Assembly (NCBI GenBank): GCA_027619655.1
Contig: JAQCHR010000030.1
Location: 1-15,765 of the forward strand
Direction of reading: 5' to 3'
Source of the DNA: Pseudomonadota bacterium
GTDB taxonomy: Bacteria > Pseudomonadota > Alphaproteobacteria > UBA8366 > GCA-2717185
DNA length: 15,765 bases
Both the position numbers and the translations under genes were made by a program. The notes below the pieces were generated by a model. It was given only the letters and a program-made list of their open reading frames with translations, was not told where the DNA came from and did no database searches. Positions within the stretch are counted from its first letter, which is position 1; every line of letters begins with the position of its first letter. Positions 1 to 7,580 of this stretch are shown in pieces.

Positions 1-157
1 CGCGTGGTGCTGAAGACGGCGTCCAGCCGCCATTCTGGATCGGCAGGAACAACCCCATCATGAGCGGCTGCCGCATGACGCGCTGCATGGCGCTCAACCC
101 GTCCCGCGCCGCAAGGTCCGGCGCGGTGCTGGGCAGGACGGGTGAAACGGTATTCAT
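1..157 (-). CDS. LLM-class flavin-dependent oxidoreductase, RutA-like (N-terminal part, runs off left edge)
   Basis: Only the first 52 codons are present; the gene continues beyond base 1. The translation starts MNTVSPVLPS and, around residues 34-52, reads PLMMGLFLPIQNGGWTPSSA. This resembles the first beta strand and glycine-rich turn of luciferase-like flavin monooxygenases of the pyrimidine oxygenase RutA type (there GVFVPIGNNGWL). Such enzymes use reduced FMN and oxygen to oxidise or cleave small organic substrates in the cytoplasm. The ATG at 157 follows a GGGGGAGAGG ribosome site about 8 bases upstream. It lies 40 bases after the D-2-hydroxyacid dehydrogenase gene on the same strand, so the two are probably cotranscribed. 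The family is reasonably clear; the substrate is not, and RutA itself is only the nearest relative that I recall. Confidence 0.72.
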   Translation of the reverse strand, partial: MNTVSPVLPSTAPDLAARDGLSAMQRVMRQPLMMGLFLPIQNGGWTPSSAPR

Positions 158-197
158 GGCCTGTGCCTCTCCCCCGCCTTCCGGGTTTCCGGGTCGT

Positions 198-1163
198 CTA
201 TTCCGACAGTTCGGGCGCGATCCAAAGCGGTTCCTCGCCCCGGGCGACGCGCTGCACATTGTCGAAGGAATTGCGTACCCGCGCCGTGTTGCTCTCGAAG
301 GTCGGCCCGGCCAGATGTGCGGTCAGGATGACGTTGTCGAGCGTGAACAGCGGATTGTCCGGCTTCGGCGGCTCCTGGTCGAACACGTCCAGCCCGGCGG
401 CGGTGATGGTGCCGTCGGTCAGCGCCTGATACAGCGCGGCCTCGTCGATCACGGGACCACGGGCGGTATTCACCAGGATCGCGTGGGGCTGCATCAGCTT
501 CAGTTCCTCGGCCCCGATCAAATGATGGGTGGAAGCGTTTAGCGGCGTGTGCAGCGATACGATGTCGGAGGTGCGCAGCAATTCCCGCAGCAGCCGGAAC
601 CGCACGCCCAGCGCGTCTTCCTGGTCCGCGGTCAGCCGTGCGATGTCGTAATAATTGACGGTCATGCCGAAGGCCTTGGCCAGCCGCGCCGTCTTCTTGC
701 CGATCGTGCCCAGCCCGATGATCCCCAGCGTCTTGCCACCGACTTCATGCACGCGGGGTGTGCTGTTGCCGCGCCAGTTGCCGCTGGACACGCTCTTGTG
801 CTGGCGGACGAGCTGGCGCGAAACCGCCAGCATCAGCAGGATCGCATGTTCCGACACGGCGGGCGAATTGGCGCCGCCATTGTTGCACAAGGGGACGCCA
901 GCACGTTTTGTCGCTTCCAGGTCGGCGCTGTCATAACCGGCGCTCAGCAGCTGGATCAGCTTCAGCTTCGGCCCGTCCTTGAACAATTGCTCATCGACCA
1001 GCCCATCGACGAATCCGACCAGATATTCCGCGTCCTTCATGGCTTCCTTGTATTCCGGGCTGCGCGCCGGAACGATGGCCAGTTCGAAGCCGGACGGCGC
1101 CATCTCGCGCGCCACATCAGCCGCATCCGGAAAATTGGTGACAAAAACGATCCTCGGATCCAT
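198..1163 (-). CDS. D-2-hydroxyacid dehydrogenase (NAD-dependent)
   Basis: The protein has 321 residues, normal for this family, which reversibly oxidises D-2-hydroxy acids to 2-keto acids with NAD(P). The Rossmann motif GLGTIG is at residues 150-155, with an acidic residue at D173 that would favour NAD. The catalytic set is visible: Arg235 in NTARG, Glu264 in DQEP and His283 in TAHLAG. The flanking N- and C-terminal segments form the substrate domain. I chose the ATG at 1163 because TGGGGA lies about 6 bases upstream and because the protein then begins directly with the first strand (MDPRIVFVTN). An upstream in-frame extension to 1286 lacks family character. The LLM oxidoreductase follows 40 bases downstream. 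The exact substrate (glyoxylate, hydroxypyruvate, phosphoglycerate or other) cannot be read from the sequence. Confidence 0.9.
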   Translation of the reverse strand: MDPRIVFVTNFPDAADVAREMAPSGFELAIVPARSPEYKEAMKDAEYLVGFVDGLVDEQLFKDGPKLKLIQLLSAGYDSADLEATKRAGVPLCNNGGANSPAVSEHAILLMLAVSRQLVRQHKSVSSGNWRGNSTPRVHEVGGKTLGIIGLGTIGKKTARLAKAFGMTVNYYDIARLTADQEDALGVRFRLLRELLRTSDIVSLHTPLNASTHHLIGAEELKLMQPHAILVNTARGPVIDEAALYQALTDGTITAAGLDVFDQEPPKPDNPLFTLDNVILTAHLAGPTFESNTARVRNSFDNVQRVARGEEPLWIAPELSE

Positions 1164-1351
1164 GGATTTCCCCAAATATTGTTGTGGTTTCCGCACGCGG
1201 CGATACCTGGCCGCAACCCTAAAGACAGGCGCGGGTTCCGCGCAAGTGGCACCGTGGCAGGTCGCCGTCTGGCAACACAACACCACTAGCGCTCCCTTGA
1301 CACCGCTGCGGCCCGCATGCGGCAGTAAGGGGCATCGTCGGGGAGGAAGTC

Positions 1352-2302
1352 ATGTCGATACTGGTTACGGGAGCCGCCGGGCTCATAGGGTCAAACATCG
1401 TGCGGCAGCTGCTGGATCGCGGGGACGCCGTGGTCGGGCTCGACCGCAACTTGCGGACCGGACGGCTCGACGACCTGATGTCGGAGCGGAGAATAACCGC
1501 GCTGGAGGTCGATATTACCGATGTCGCTGCCGTTACTGCGGCTGTTGCGGAAAACGGCGTCGATCGGATCATCCATACCGCCGCCGTCCTGCCACCGGTG
1601 ACCGAGGAAGATCCCGTCCTGGGTTACAGCATCAATATCGGCGGTACGAATAACGTGTTCGAGGCGGCACGGCGAACTGGTGTAAAGCGGGTGGTTTATC
1701 CGAGTTCTATTGCGACCTACAGCGACCAGTCCGATTACGGCGATGTGGTACTTGACGAGGAGTCCCGGCAAAAGCCGTTTTCCCTGTACGGGGTTACCAA
1801 GCTGGCCAATGAATTCGCCGCGAGGGCCTTTACGGCGCAGCACGGGCTGGACTGCCGGGGCCTACGGATCGGCACGGTTTTCGGCCATGGCCGCGCGACG
1901 GGCCGCAGCGCGGCGGCCTCCGCAATGATATCCAGCGCCGCCGCCGGCGAACCCTATGTCAGCGCGGTGCCGCCGGAACAGACTTCCGCCTATGTCTATG
2001 TAGATGATGTCGCGACCTTCATGGTCCAGACGGCTTTTGCGGAAAGCCTGACCCGCGATGTGTATTGCGTCAGCGCGCATACGGCATCGCTGGGCGAAAT
2101 CGCGGATACGGTCCGCGAACTGCTGCCCCGCGCGGATATTGCGTTCAGCCCAGACGCCAGGGGATTTGTGCAGATCAACCGGCTGAGCGGTGCGCGGCTG
2201 GAGCGCGATGCGGGATACACGCCGCCGCCACTGCGGCAGCGCGTCCGCGACCAGATCGACCGGGTGCGCCGCGAGCGGCAATTGCCGCCGCTCGGCAGTT
2301 AA
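1352..2302 (+). CDS. NAD-dependent epimerase/dehydratase family protein (extended SDR)
   Basis: This is a 316-residue extended short-chain dehydrogenase. The nucleotide-binding motif GAAGLIG is at residues 7-13 and Asp31 follows the second strand, which points to NAD(H). The catalytic Ser lies in YPSSI (118-119), and YxxxK is Tyr146/Lys150. The C-terminal third is the variable substrate domain. Relatives act on sugar nucleotides or reduce and dehydrate small carbonyl compounds. There are no sugar-nucleotide or glycan genes nearby, so a catabolic ketone or alcohol oxidoreductase seems at least as likely. The ATG at 1352 is preceded by GGGGAGGAAG at good distance. The gene is divergent from the D-2-hydroxyacid dehydrogenase and its stop is only 8 bases from the stop of the convergent BVMO gene. 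Confidence 0.85.
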   Translation: MSILVTGAAGLIGSNIVRQLLDRGDAVVGLDRNLRTGRLDDLMSERRITALEVDITDVAAVTAAVAENGVDRIIHTAAVLPPVTEEDPVLGYSINIGGTNNVFEAARRTGVKRVVYPSSIATYSDQSDYGDVVLDEESRQKPFSLYGVTKLANEFAARAFTAQHGLDCRGLRIGTVFGHGRATGRSAAASAMISSAAAGEPYVSAVPPEQTSAYVYVDDVATFMVQTAFAESLTRDVYCVSAHTASLGEIADTVRELLPRADIAFSPDARGFVQINRLSGARLERDAGYTPPPLRQRVRDQIDRVRRERQLPPLGS

Positions 2303-2310
2303 TCGGCGTT

Positions 2311-3999
2311 CTATATTCCAGGGCTGTCTGTCGAACCGGCCGGCGCGAAATCGCCAACCGCTGCGGATTTTTCGTCGTTTCCATCCAGCCGGAACCCCTC
2401 ATAGCCCTTTGCCGCGACATCGTCGCAGATGTCCCGGTAGCGCTTCATTCCGCCCGCATAGGGCATGAAGACCCGCGGCTTGCCCGGCACGTTAGCGCCC
2501 AGGTACCAGGAATGCTTCGCCAGCGGCAGTAGCGTGGCATTGGCGGCGTCGTTGACATGCGCCACCCATTTTTCCACCGACTCGGGTTCCGGCTCGATAC
2601 GTTCGATCCTGTTATCGCGCATATGGGCAATGCAGCCGGTGATCCATTCCACATGCTGTTCGATCGGCACCGGCATGTTGCACAGGACCGAAGGACTGCC
2701 CGGCCCGGTGATCGTGAACAGGTTAGGGAAGCCGGCGACCTGCAGGCCGAGATAGGTTTTCGGCCCGTCGCGCCAGGCGTCTTTCAGCGCCAGCCCGTCG
2801 CGGCCCTCGATGCCGAGTTTCAGCAGCGCGCCGCTCATCGCATCGAAGCCGGTGGCGAAGACGATGACATCCAGTTCGTGTTCGGTGCCGTCCGCGGTGA
2901 CGATGCCCTTCGGCGTGATATGGCTGATCGGGTTCCGGCGCACATCGACCAGCGAGACATTGTCGCGGTTGAACGCCTCGAAATAGCCGGTGTCGATCGG
3001 CGGGCGCTTGGCCGCATAGGGATGGTCGATATCGGACAGGGCGGCGGCGGTTTCCGGGTCCTTCACGACTTCCCGGATCTTGCCCTTGAGGAAGTCGGCC
3101 GCCGTGTCGTTCGCCGCCTTGTCGGCCAGCAGGTCCTGAAAGCTGGCGCGGAATTGCAGCCCGCCCTTTTCCCAGGCCTTCTCGTAGATTTCCTGCCGTT
3201 CCGCCGCCGGAAAATCGAAGACCTTGCGCGCGGCGATCCGGAAGGGATGCCCGTTCGGCGTGTCCTTGATGACCGCGCGGATCTCGTCATGCCGGTCATG
3301 GCAATAGCGCTTGAATTCGGGGCTGAGCGGCGCATTGCGCGCCGGCACGCTGTAATTCGCCGTGCGCTGGAAGACGGTCAGATGCCCGGCGCTTTCCGCA
3401 ATGACCGGGGCGGCCTGGATGCCGGTCGATCCGGTGCCGACCTGCCCGACCCGTTTGCCGGTGAAATCAACGCCTTCATGCGGCCACTGGCCTGTATGGT
3501 ACCACGCGCCGGCGAAGCTTTCCAGGCCGGGGATATCGGGCACATTCGCCGAGGACAGGCAGCCGACGGCGGTGATCAGCCATGTCGCGGTATAATGCTC
3601 GCCCGACTCTGTCTCCACATGCCAGCGGTTCGCGGCGTCATCGTAGCGGGCAGCGGTCACCCGGCGGCCGAAGCGGATGTCGCGCTTCAGGTCGAACCGG
3701 TCGGCCACATGGTTCAGGTAGCGCATGATCTCCGGCTGTCCGGGATAGCGTTCGGTCCATTCCCATTCCTCCAGCAGTTCATCCGAGAAATAGTAGGAAT
3801 AGGAATGGCTCTCGGAATCGCAGCGTGCGCCGGGGTAGCGGTTCCAGTACCAGGTGCCGCCCACCCCGTCGCCGGCTTCCAGCACCTGCGCGGACAGGCC
3901 AAGCCGGTCGCGCAGGCAGTACAACTGGTAGAGGCCGGAAAATCCGGCGCCGATGATCAGCGCGTCGACATTTGTGGGGGCTGCGGAGCTCTCGGGCAT
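2311..3999 (-). CDS. Flavin-containing Baeyer-Villiger monooxygenase (BVMO 1)
   Basis: This 562-residue class B flavoprotein monooxygenase is the usual size for cyclohexanone or phenylacetone monooxygenase relatives. Such enzymes use FAD, NADPH and O2 to insert oxygen next to a ketone, giving an ester or lactone. The FAD motif GAGFSG is at 17-22, followed by GGTWYWNRYPGARCD (48-61). The BVMO fingerprint FxGxxxHxxxWP is complete (F162, G164, H168, W172, P173). The NADPH motif GTGSTG is at 188-193 and an ATGFD motif is near 382. Arg332 in KRP sits where the catalytic arginine is expected. I chose the ATG at 3999 because CGAGGA precedes it by 5 bases; the open frame extends upstream to 4062 without homology. 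It is a paralogue of the protein at 8782-10518. The substrate is unknown. Confidence 0.92.
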   Translation of the reverse strand: MPESSAAPTNVDALIIGAGFSGLYQLYCLRDRLGLSAQVLEAGDGVGGTWYWNRYPGARCDSESHSYSYYFSDELLEEWEWTERYPGQPEIMRYLNHVADRFDLKRDIRFGRRVTAARYDDAANRWHVETESGEHYTATWLITAVGCLSSANVPDIPGLESFAGAWYHTGQWPHEGVDFTGKRVGQVGTGSTGIQAAPVIAESAGHLTVFQRTANYSVPARNAPLSPEFKRYCHDRHDEIRAVIKDTPNGHPFRIAARKVFDFPAAERQEIYEKAWEKGGLQFRASFQDLLADKAANDTAADFLKGKIREVVKDPETAAALSDIDHPYAAKRPPIDTGYFEAFNRDNVSLVDVRRNPISHITPKGIVTADGTEHELDVIVFATGFDAMSGALLKLGIEGRDGLALKDAWRDGPKTYLGLQVAGFPNLFTITGPGSPSVLCNMPVPIEQHVEWITGCIAHMRDNRIERIEPEPESVEKWVAHVNDAANATLLPLAKHSWYLGANVPGKPRVFMPYAGGMKRYRDICDDVAAKGYEGFRLDGNDEKSAAVGDFAPAGSTDSPGI

Positions 4000-4192
4000 G
4001 GGGTTCCTCGGCAAATGATCGTCGCGTCGGCAAAACATACCGGAGACTATGGTCGCCGCCAAGCAACCGGAACATGCGTAGCGGTGGTGGCATGATTTGC
4101 GGTGTCCCGTAAGGTTATTGCAAGGTACCGCGCTGACAACACGTTACAGTTATCCGACTGATCCGCACCCGTCCCGCAAGAAAAGGCCCCGC

Positions 4193-4771
4193 ATGCCCCA
4201 TTCCCTTCCCACGAAACTGCTGCATGGCCTTCTGGCCGCGTCCATCATCCATCAGCTGGTCGTCAGCCAGTTCATGACCCATCCGCGGCCCGGCCGGCCG
4301 GGCGATTTCGCCTTCGACCTGCATTCCTGGGTAGGGCTTGCCAGCATGGGCGTTGTGGGCACGTTCTGGCTGTAGGTGCTGGTCCGGCGGCGCGAGCACG
4401 GGGTTGCGGCGCTGGTGCCGTGGTTTTCCGCCCTTCGGCGCCGCGCCGTCTTCGCCGATGCTGGCCGGCACCTGGGCGCGCTGAAGCAATTGACCCTGCC
4501 GCCGCCCGGCGATGCGGAAACGCCGCTGCCCAGCGCGGTGCACGGGCTGGGCCTGCTGACCGCGACTGCTATGGCGGCGACCGGGACGGCGGTGTATTTC
4601 CTCTCGCAGCCGGATGGCAGCCTCGCCAGTCCGGGTCGGCTGGTTCTGGAGGTTCATGAGATCTTCGCCAACCTGACCTGGGCCTACCTGATCGCCCATG
4701 CGGGCCTTGCGCTGTTGCACCAGATGCTGGGGCACCGGCTGCTGCAGCGCATGTTCACCGGTCAGGAATAA
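4193..4771 (+). pseudogene. Cytochrome b561 family protein, interrupted by an in-frame amber codon
   Basis: The reading frame from the ATG at 4193 (AAAAGG about 6 bases upstream) runs 60 codons, meets TAG at 4373-4375, and continues in the same frame for 131 codons to TAA at 4769. The combined 191-192 residues match the length of bacterial cytochrome b561 proteins, four-helix membrane b-type cytochromes that pass electrons from quinol. Candidate heme histidines occur on both sides of the stop: H11 and H44 before it, H117, H155 and H169 after it. Hydrophobic helices lie near residues 8-28, 45-65, 116-136 and 158-178. The stop falls at the end of helix 2 (TFWL-stop-VLVRR), where a TGG or TAC codon would fit. 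No good ribosome site precedes the GTG at 4376. Nonsense pseudogene, sequence error and readthrough all remain possible; I favour the first two. Confidence 0.75.
4373..4375 (+). other. In-frame TAG inside the cytochrome b561 frame
   Basis: This amber codon is codon 61 of the frame that starts at 4193. Coding character continues without a frame change on both sides, so a single base substitution (for example TGG or TAC to TAG) explains it. There is no frameshift and no sign of decay elsewhere in the gene, which suggests a recent event or an assembly error. Confidence 0.8.
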
Positions 4772-4774
4772 GGC

Positions 4775-4789
4775 CCGGATCTTATCCGG
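4775..4789. terminator. Short hairpin at a convergent gene junction (weak terminator candidate)
   Basis: CCGGAT-CTT-ATCCGG is a perfect 6-bp stem with a 3-base loop, placed exactly between the stop of the cytochrome b561 frame and the stop of the LysR gene, which converge with a 10-base gap. No T-run follows on either strand, so it is not a canonical intrinsic terminator. Confidence 0.3.
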
Positions 4790-5702
4790 CGGCGGCCGAA
4801 AAGGCATCCTTCAGCGCGGCGACGAAGTCTGCTGCAGCGGGAAACAACGGCCGGTCGTGTGCGTGGCAGACAACAATTTCCGTCCGCAGCGCACGCGGTT
4901 CCAGCGGCACGAAGACGATGGCGCCGGCGTCGTCTTCCGGGCGCATATTGGCCGGTACGACGGCGATCCCCAGCCCGCGGCGCACGAAGCGATCGACCAG
5001 GGTGATATGATCCAGCGTTACCGCATGGTGCAGGGATACGCCTGCATCAAGCGCCAGCCGGTCGACCATGCGCCGGACATTGGACGCCGGCGCGACGGAA
5101 ACCATGCGCTCGCCATCGAGATCGGCGATGGTCGCGGCGGCGCGTTTGGCCAGGCGATGGCCGCGCGGCACCATCACATGATACCGGTCTTGGCCCATCG
5201 GGATCGTGTCGATCTGGTCGGATTCCGGCATCCTGTTCGCAATGCCAAGATCCACCACGCCCTGGCGGACATCGTCCAGGATGTGGTTCTGCAGGCGCTG
5301 GCGCAGCACGATTTCCACATCCGGCCATTTGGCATGAAACGCTGCCAGGGCCGCCGGCACGATGTCATGGGTCAGCGAGATCAGGCAGGCGATATAAAGC
5401 CGCTGCGGCTGCCGGCCGGCGGCCTTGCGCAGCGCGTCGGCGCCGATGCCTATTTCCTCCAGCACCCGTTCCGCCAGCGGGATGAATTCGCGGCCCGCCG
5501 GGGTCAGGGAAACCCGGCGCGTCGTGCGGTCGAACAGGGAAACGCCAAGCGCTTCTTCCACCAGCTTCACCGTGCGGCTGACGGCGGATTGCGAGGTGCG
5601 CAGTTCCGCCGAGGCGGCGAGGAAGCTTTCAAACCGCGCCACGGCGACGACCGTCCGCAACTGTCGCGTCGACAGGTCGGGCATGGCATCGGCTGTGGTC
5701 AT
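4782..5702 (-). CDS. LysR-family transcriptional regulator
   Basis: The 306-residue protein has the classic LysR layout. An N-terminal winged helix-turn-helix occupies about residues 10-70, with the diagnostic segment TSQSAVSRTVKLVEEALGVSLFDRTTRR and LTPAG. A substrate-binding-like effector domain runs from about 95 to 300. LysR proteins bind DNA as tetramers and usually activate a nearby catabolic operon when a pathway metabolite binds. I chose the ATG at 5702 because GACAGAGAGA precedes it. An upstream TTG at 5747 and a downstream ATG at 5684 are alternatives. The gene lies 74 bases after the CoA-transferase on the same strand, so it could be the last gene of the UGSC/CoA-transferase block rather than a divergently placed regulator. 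Its likely targets are the promoters of that block (inference). Confidence 0.9.
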   Translation of the reverse strand: MTTADAMPDLSTRQLRTVVAVARFESFLAASAELRTSQSAVSRTVKLVEEALGVSLFDRTTRRVSLTPAGREFIPLAERVLEEIGIGADALRKAAGRQPQRLYIACLISLTHDIVPAALAAFHAKWPDVEIVLRQRLQNHILDDVRQGVVDLGIANRMPESDQIDTIPMGQDRYHVMVPRGHRLAKRAAATIADLDGERMVSVAPASNVRRMVDRLALDAGVSLHHAVTLDHITLVDRFVRRGLGIAVVPANMRPEDDAGAIVFVPLEPRALRTEIVVCHAHDRPLFPAAADFVAALKDAFSAAAG

Positions 5703-5776
5703 TCTCTCTGTCACGGGAACCAGTCCGGCGTGTTCGGATCGTCCCAAAATAGGGCAGGGCGTCCGGGAAGTCGCCG

Positions 5777-7009
5777 TCAGATCACACCGCGATCCGATAG
5801 CGCCACGATCTCGTCATCGCTCAACCCCAGCAGCCCGTTCAGGATGGCGCGGTTATGCGACCCGGTGACAGCCGCCGGCCCTTCATAGCCGGTCGTACTG
5901 TCGCTGAACTTGATCGGGAACCCGGCCGCATTCAGTCCCGGCAGCGGTCCCAGCACCGGATGCTCGACCGTCTGGATCATGCCCCGCGCGCGGAGATGCG
6001 GCCATTTCAGCAGATCGTCGATCGTGTGCACGGGGCTTGCCACCACGCCCTGTTCGGTCAATACGCGGATCAGTTCCGATGCCGGCCGGGCAACCGTCCA
6101 GGCGGAGATCGCCGCATCCACCGTTTCCGCATGGGCGACGCGCCAGCCCATGCGCCGCCAGTCGGGATCTTCCGCCAGGTCCGGACGCGCCATGGCGCGA
6201 CAGATACCCTGCCACATGGCATCGGTGCCGCAGCAGATCACCAGCCAGCCATCCTGCGCCGGGTAGGTATCGAAGGGGGAGAACCGCAACACCCGGTTGC
6301 CCTGCTGGAAATCCAGCCCCAGCCGTTCGTAACAGTCCATCGGTTCGTCGAAGACCAGCGAGAACAACACATCGACCATCGAGACATCGACGAACTGGCC
6401 AATGCCGCTGCGCTCCCGGTGATACAGCGCGCCCAGTACGGCGGCGAAGGCGAAGCCGGCGGATATGGTGTCGCCCAGCGGCGAGCCGGCCTTGGTCGGC
6501 GGGCTGCCCGGCTGGCCGGTAATGCTCATCAGCCCCGACATGGCCTGGGTCGTCACGTCATAGCCGCGATTGGCGCTGTCCGGCCCTTCCGAGCCGTAGC
6601 CGGTCAAGGAACAGTGGATCAGCCCCGGGTTGACCTGCTTCAGGCGCGGCCAGTCAATCCCCAGCCGCTTCGTGACGCCGACCGAAAAATTCTCGACAAC
6701 GACATCGGCCTTTTCGACCAGTCGCAGGAACAGCGCATGGCCTTCCTGTTTCTTCAGGTCGATGGTGATGGACTTCTTCGCCCGCAGCCGCTTCAGGAAG
6801 GCGATGCCGAGGTCGTCTTCGGCCCGTTTCTCCAGCGATGGCCCGTCCGCCCCGTAAAACACCGGGGCGTTGGACAATGCGTCGCCGGTCGCGGGATTGT
6901 CGATCCGGATCACTTCGGCACCCATCCCGGCCAGCAGCAGCGTCGCGTGCGGGCCGCTGAGGAACTGCGACAGGTCGAGGATCCGGATGCCGTCCAGGAT
7001 CCCCTTCAT
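5777..7009 (-). CDS. CaiB/BaiF class III CoA-transferase
   Basis: This 410-residue protein is a standard-length member of the family III CoA-transferases (formyl-CoA transferase, CaiB, succinyl-CoA-dependent acid activators), which move CoA between carboxylic acids through an aspartyl-CoA thioester. The N-terminus has the family pattern ILDLSQFLSGPHATLLLAGMGAEVIRI in two adjoining segments. The catalytic aspartate is Asp151 in GYDVTTQAMSG. Segments such as ENFSVGV (106-112) are also typical. I start it at the ATG at 7009, directly before ILDGIRILDLS. The longer frame to 7087 overlaps the 3' end of the selenoprotein gene and has no homology. The ribosome site is weak (GGTG only). With 13 bases between the selenoprotein stop and this start, translational coupling is plausible. 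The acid it activates is unknown. Confidence 0.9.
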   Translation of the reverse strand: MKGILDGIRILDLSQFLSGPHATLLLAGMGAEVIRIDNPATGDALSNAPVFYGADGPSLEKRAEDDLGIAFLKRLRAKKSITIDLKKQEGHALFLRLVEKADVVVENFSVGVTKRLGIDWPRLKQVNPGLIHCSLTGYGSEGPDSANRGYDVTTQAMSGLMSITGQPGSPPTKAGSPLGDTISAGFAFAAVLGALYHRERSGIGQFVDVSMVDVLFSLVFDEPMDCYERLGLDFQQGNRVLRFSPFDTYPAQDGWLVICCGTDAMWQGICRAMARPDLAEDPDWRRMGWRVAHAETVDAAISAWTVARPASELIRVLTEQGVVASPVHTIDDLLKWPHLRARGMIQTVEHPVLGPLPGLNAAGFPIKFSDSTTGYEGPAAVTGSHNRAILNGLLGLSDDEIVALSDRGVI

Positions 7010-7022
7010 GACACCGTGCGGC

Positions 7023-7553
7023 TCAAGACTTCTGACCGGACAGGATGGCGAGCCCCTGTTCCACGGTGGCATGCGCCTGTAACGCAAGCTCGGCTTCGGT
7101 TGCGCTGCTGATCGGATGCTCGATCAGCGCGAAGGGATACCCGTCCGCGCCCAGAACCCGCGACATCAGCGCCGCCGCACTTTCGAATTTCGTCGTCATG
7201 ATCCCGATGGCGGGAACACCCAGCTTTTCGACTGCTATTGAGTCATGCAGACTGCACGACGAACAGCTTCCTCAATCGCCGATCCCGGCGAATGCGGCGT
7301 CCCAGTGCTTGGCCGCGGCCATGATCTCGCGGTCGGCCGGGGCGCTGTAGTTGGACTTGGTCAGGCGTTCCACCGAGGCGACGCCCCAGGTTTCCTTCAG
7401 TTCCTTTTCCAGCGCGCTGAAGAACGGGCGCGTGCCCTTCTTGCCGTTGGAAATGATGCCGACGGTCTTGCCTTCCAGCGAGGCCAGCCGGCCGGCCATG
7501 GCGAACGGCGCGGTGCCGCCGCCATAGGTCGGGTCCAGTATTTCGATACTCAC
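7023..7553 (-). CDS. UGSC-family selenoprotein (TGA at 7274-7272 read as selenocysteine)
   Basis: The frame from the GTG at 7553 (GGAAAGGA about 6 bases upstream) has 93 codons, then an in-frame TGA, then 82 sense codons ending at TGA 7025-7023, giving 176 residues. The segment across the TGA reads GIGD-U94-GSC97-SSC100-SLHDSIAVEKLGVPA. This is the signature of the UGSC family, named for Sec-Gly-Ser-Cys, in which some members carry Cys instead. The UxxC arrangement and the extra Cys100 suggest a thiol/selenol redox site. The first half contains GGGTAPFA (11-18) and GKTVGIISNGKKGT (28-41), a Rossmann-like strand and turn. The 3' part beyond the TGA stays open, protein-like and ends 13 bases before the CoA-transferase. 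A SECIS-like hairpin follows the codon. The family's reaction is not known to me. A nonsense-mutated Cys homologue is the main alternative. Confidence 0.88.
7242..7260 (-). promoter_or_regulatory. Bacterial SECIS-like hairpin
   Basis: On the minus strand the sequence GTCGTGCAGTCTGCATGAC forms an 8-bp stem (GTCGTGCA with TGCATGAC, one G-U pair) closed by the loop GUC. It starts 11 nt after the UGA, so the loop G is at about +20. The E. coli fdhF SECIS, as I recall it, has the same UGCA...UGCA upper stem around a GGUC loop with its key G and U at the same distance. The E. coli element has a bulged U that I do not see here. The hairpin lies wholly within coding sequence, as bacterial SECIS elements do. 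SelB binding is inferred. Confidence 0.75.
7272..7274 (-). other. Selenocysteine codon (recoded UGA)
   Basis: Codon 94 of the UGSC-family gene is TGA on the minus strand. The residues on both sides (GIGD before, GSC after) place it at the first position of the UGSC redox motif, where homologues have Sec or Cys. Decoding would need SelA, SelB, SelC and SelD elsewhere in the genome; none is in this window. Confidence 0.85.
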
Positions 7554-7580
7554 GATAGGTCCTTTCCGTTCTATTTGGTT

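Noticed and set aside
2557..4095. 512-codon open frame on the plus strand over BVMO 1
   Set aside because: An antisense shadow of a clear BVMO gene in GC-rich DNA; its translation shows no domain.
4376..4771. Independent gene starting at the GTG at 4376
   Set aside because: No ribosome site, starts inside a membrane-helix region, and continues the b561 fold of the upstream frame exactly.
7010..7087. Longer N-terminus for the CoA-transferase, starting at 7087
   Set aside because: This stretch is the 3' end of the selenoprotein gene in another frame, and the CoA-transferase fold begins right at the ATG at 7009.
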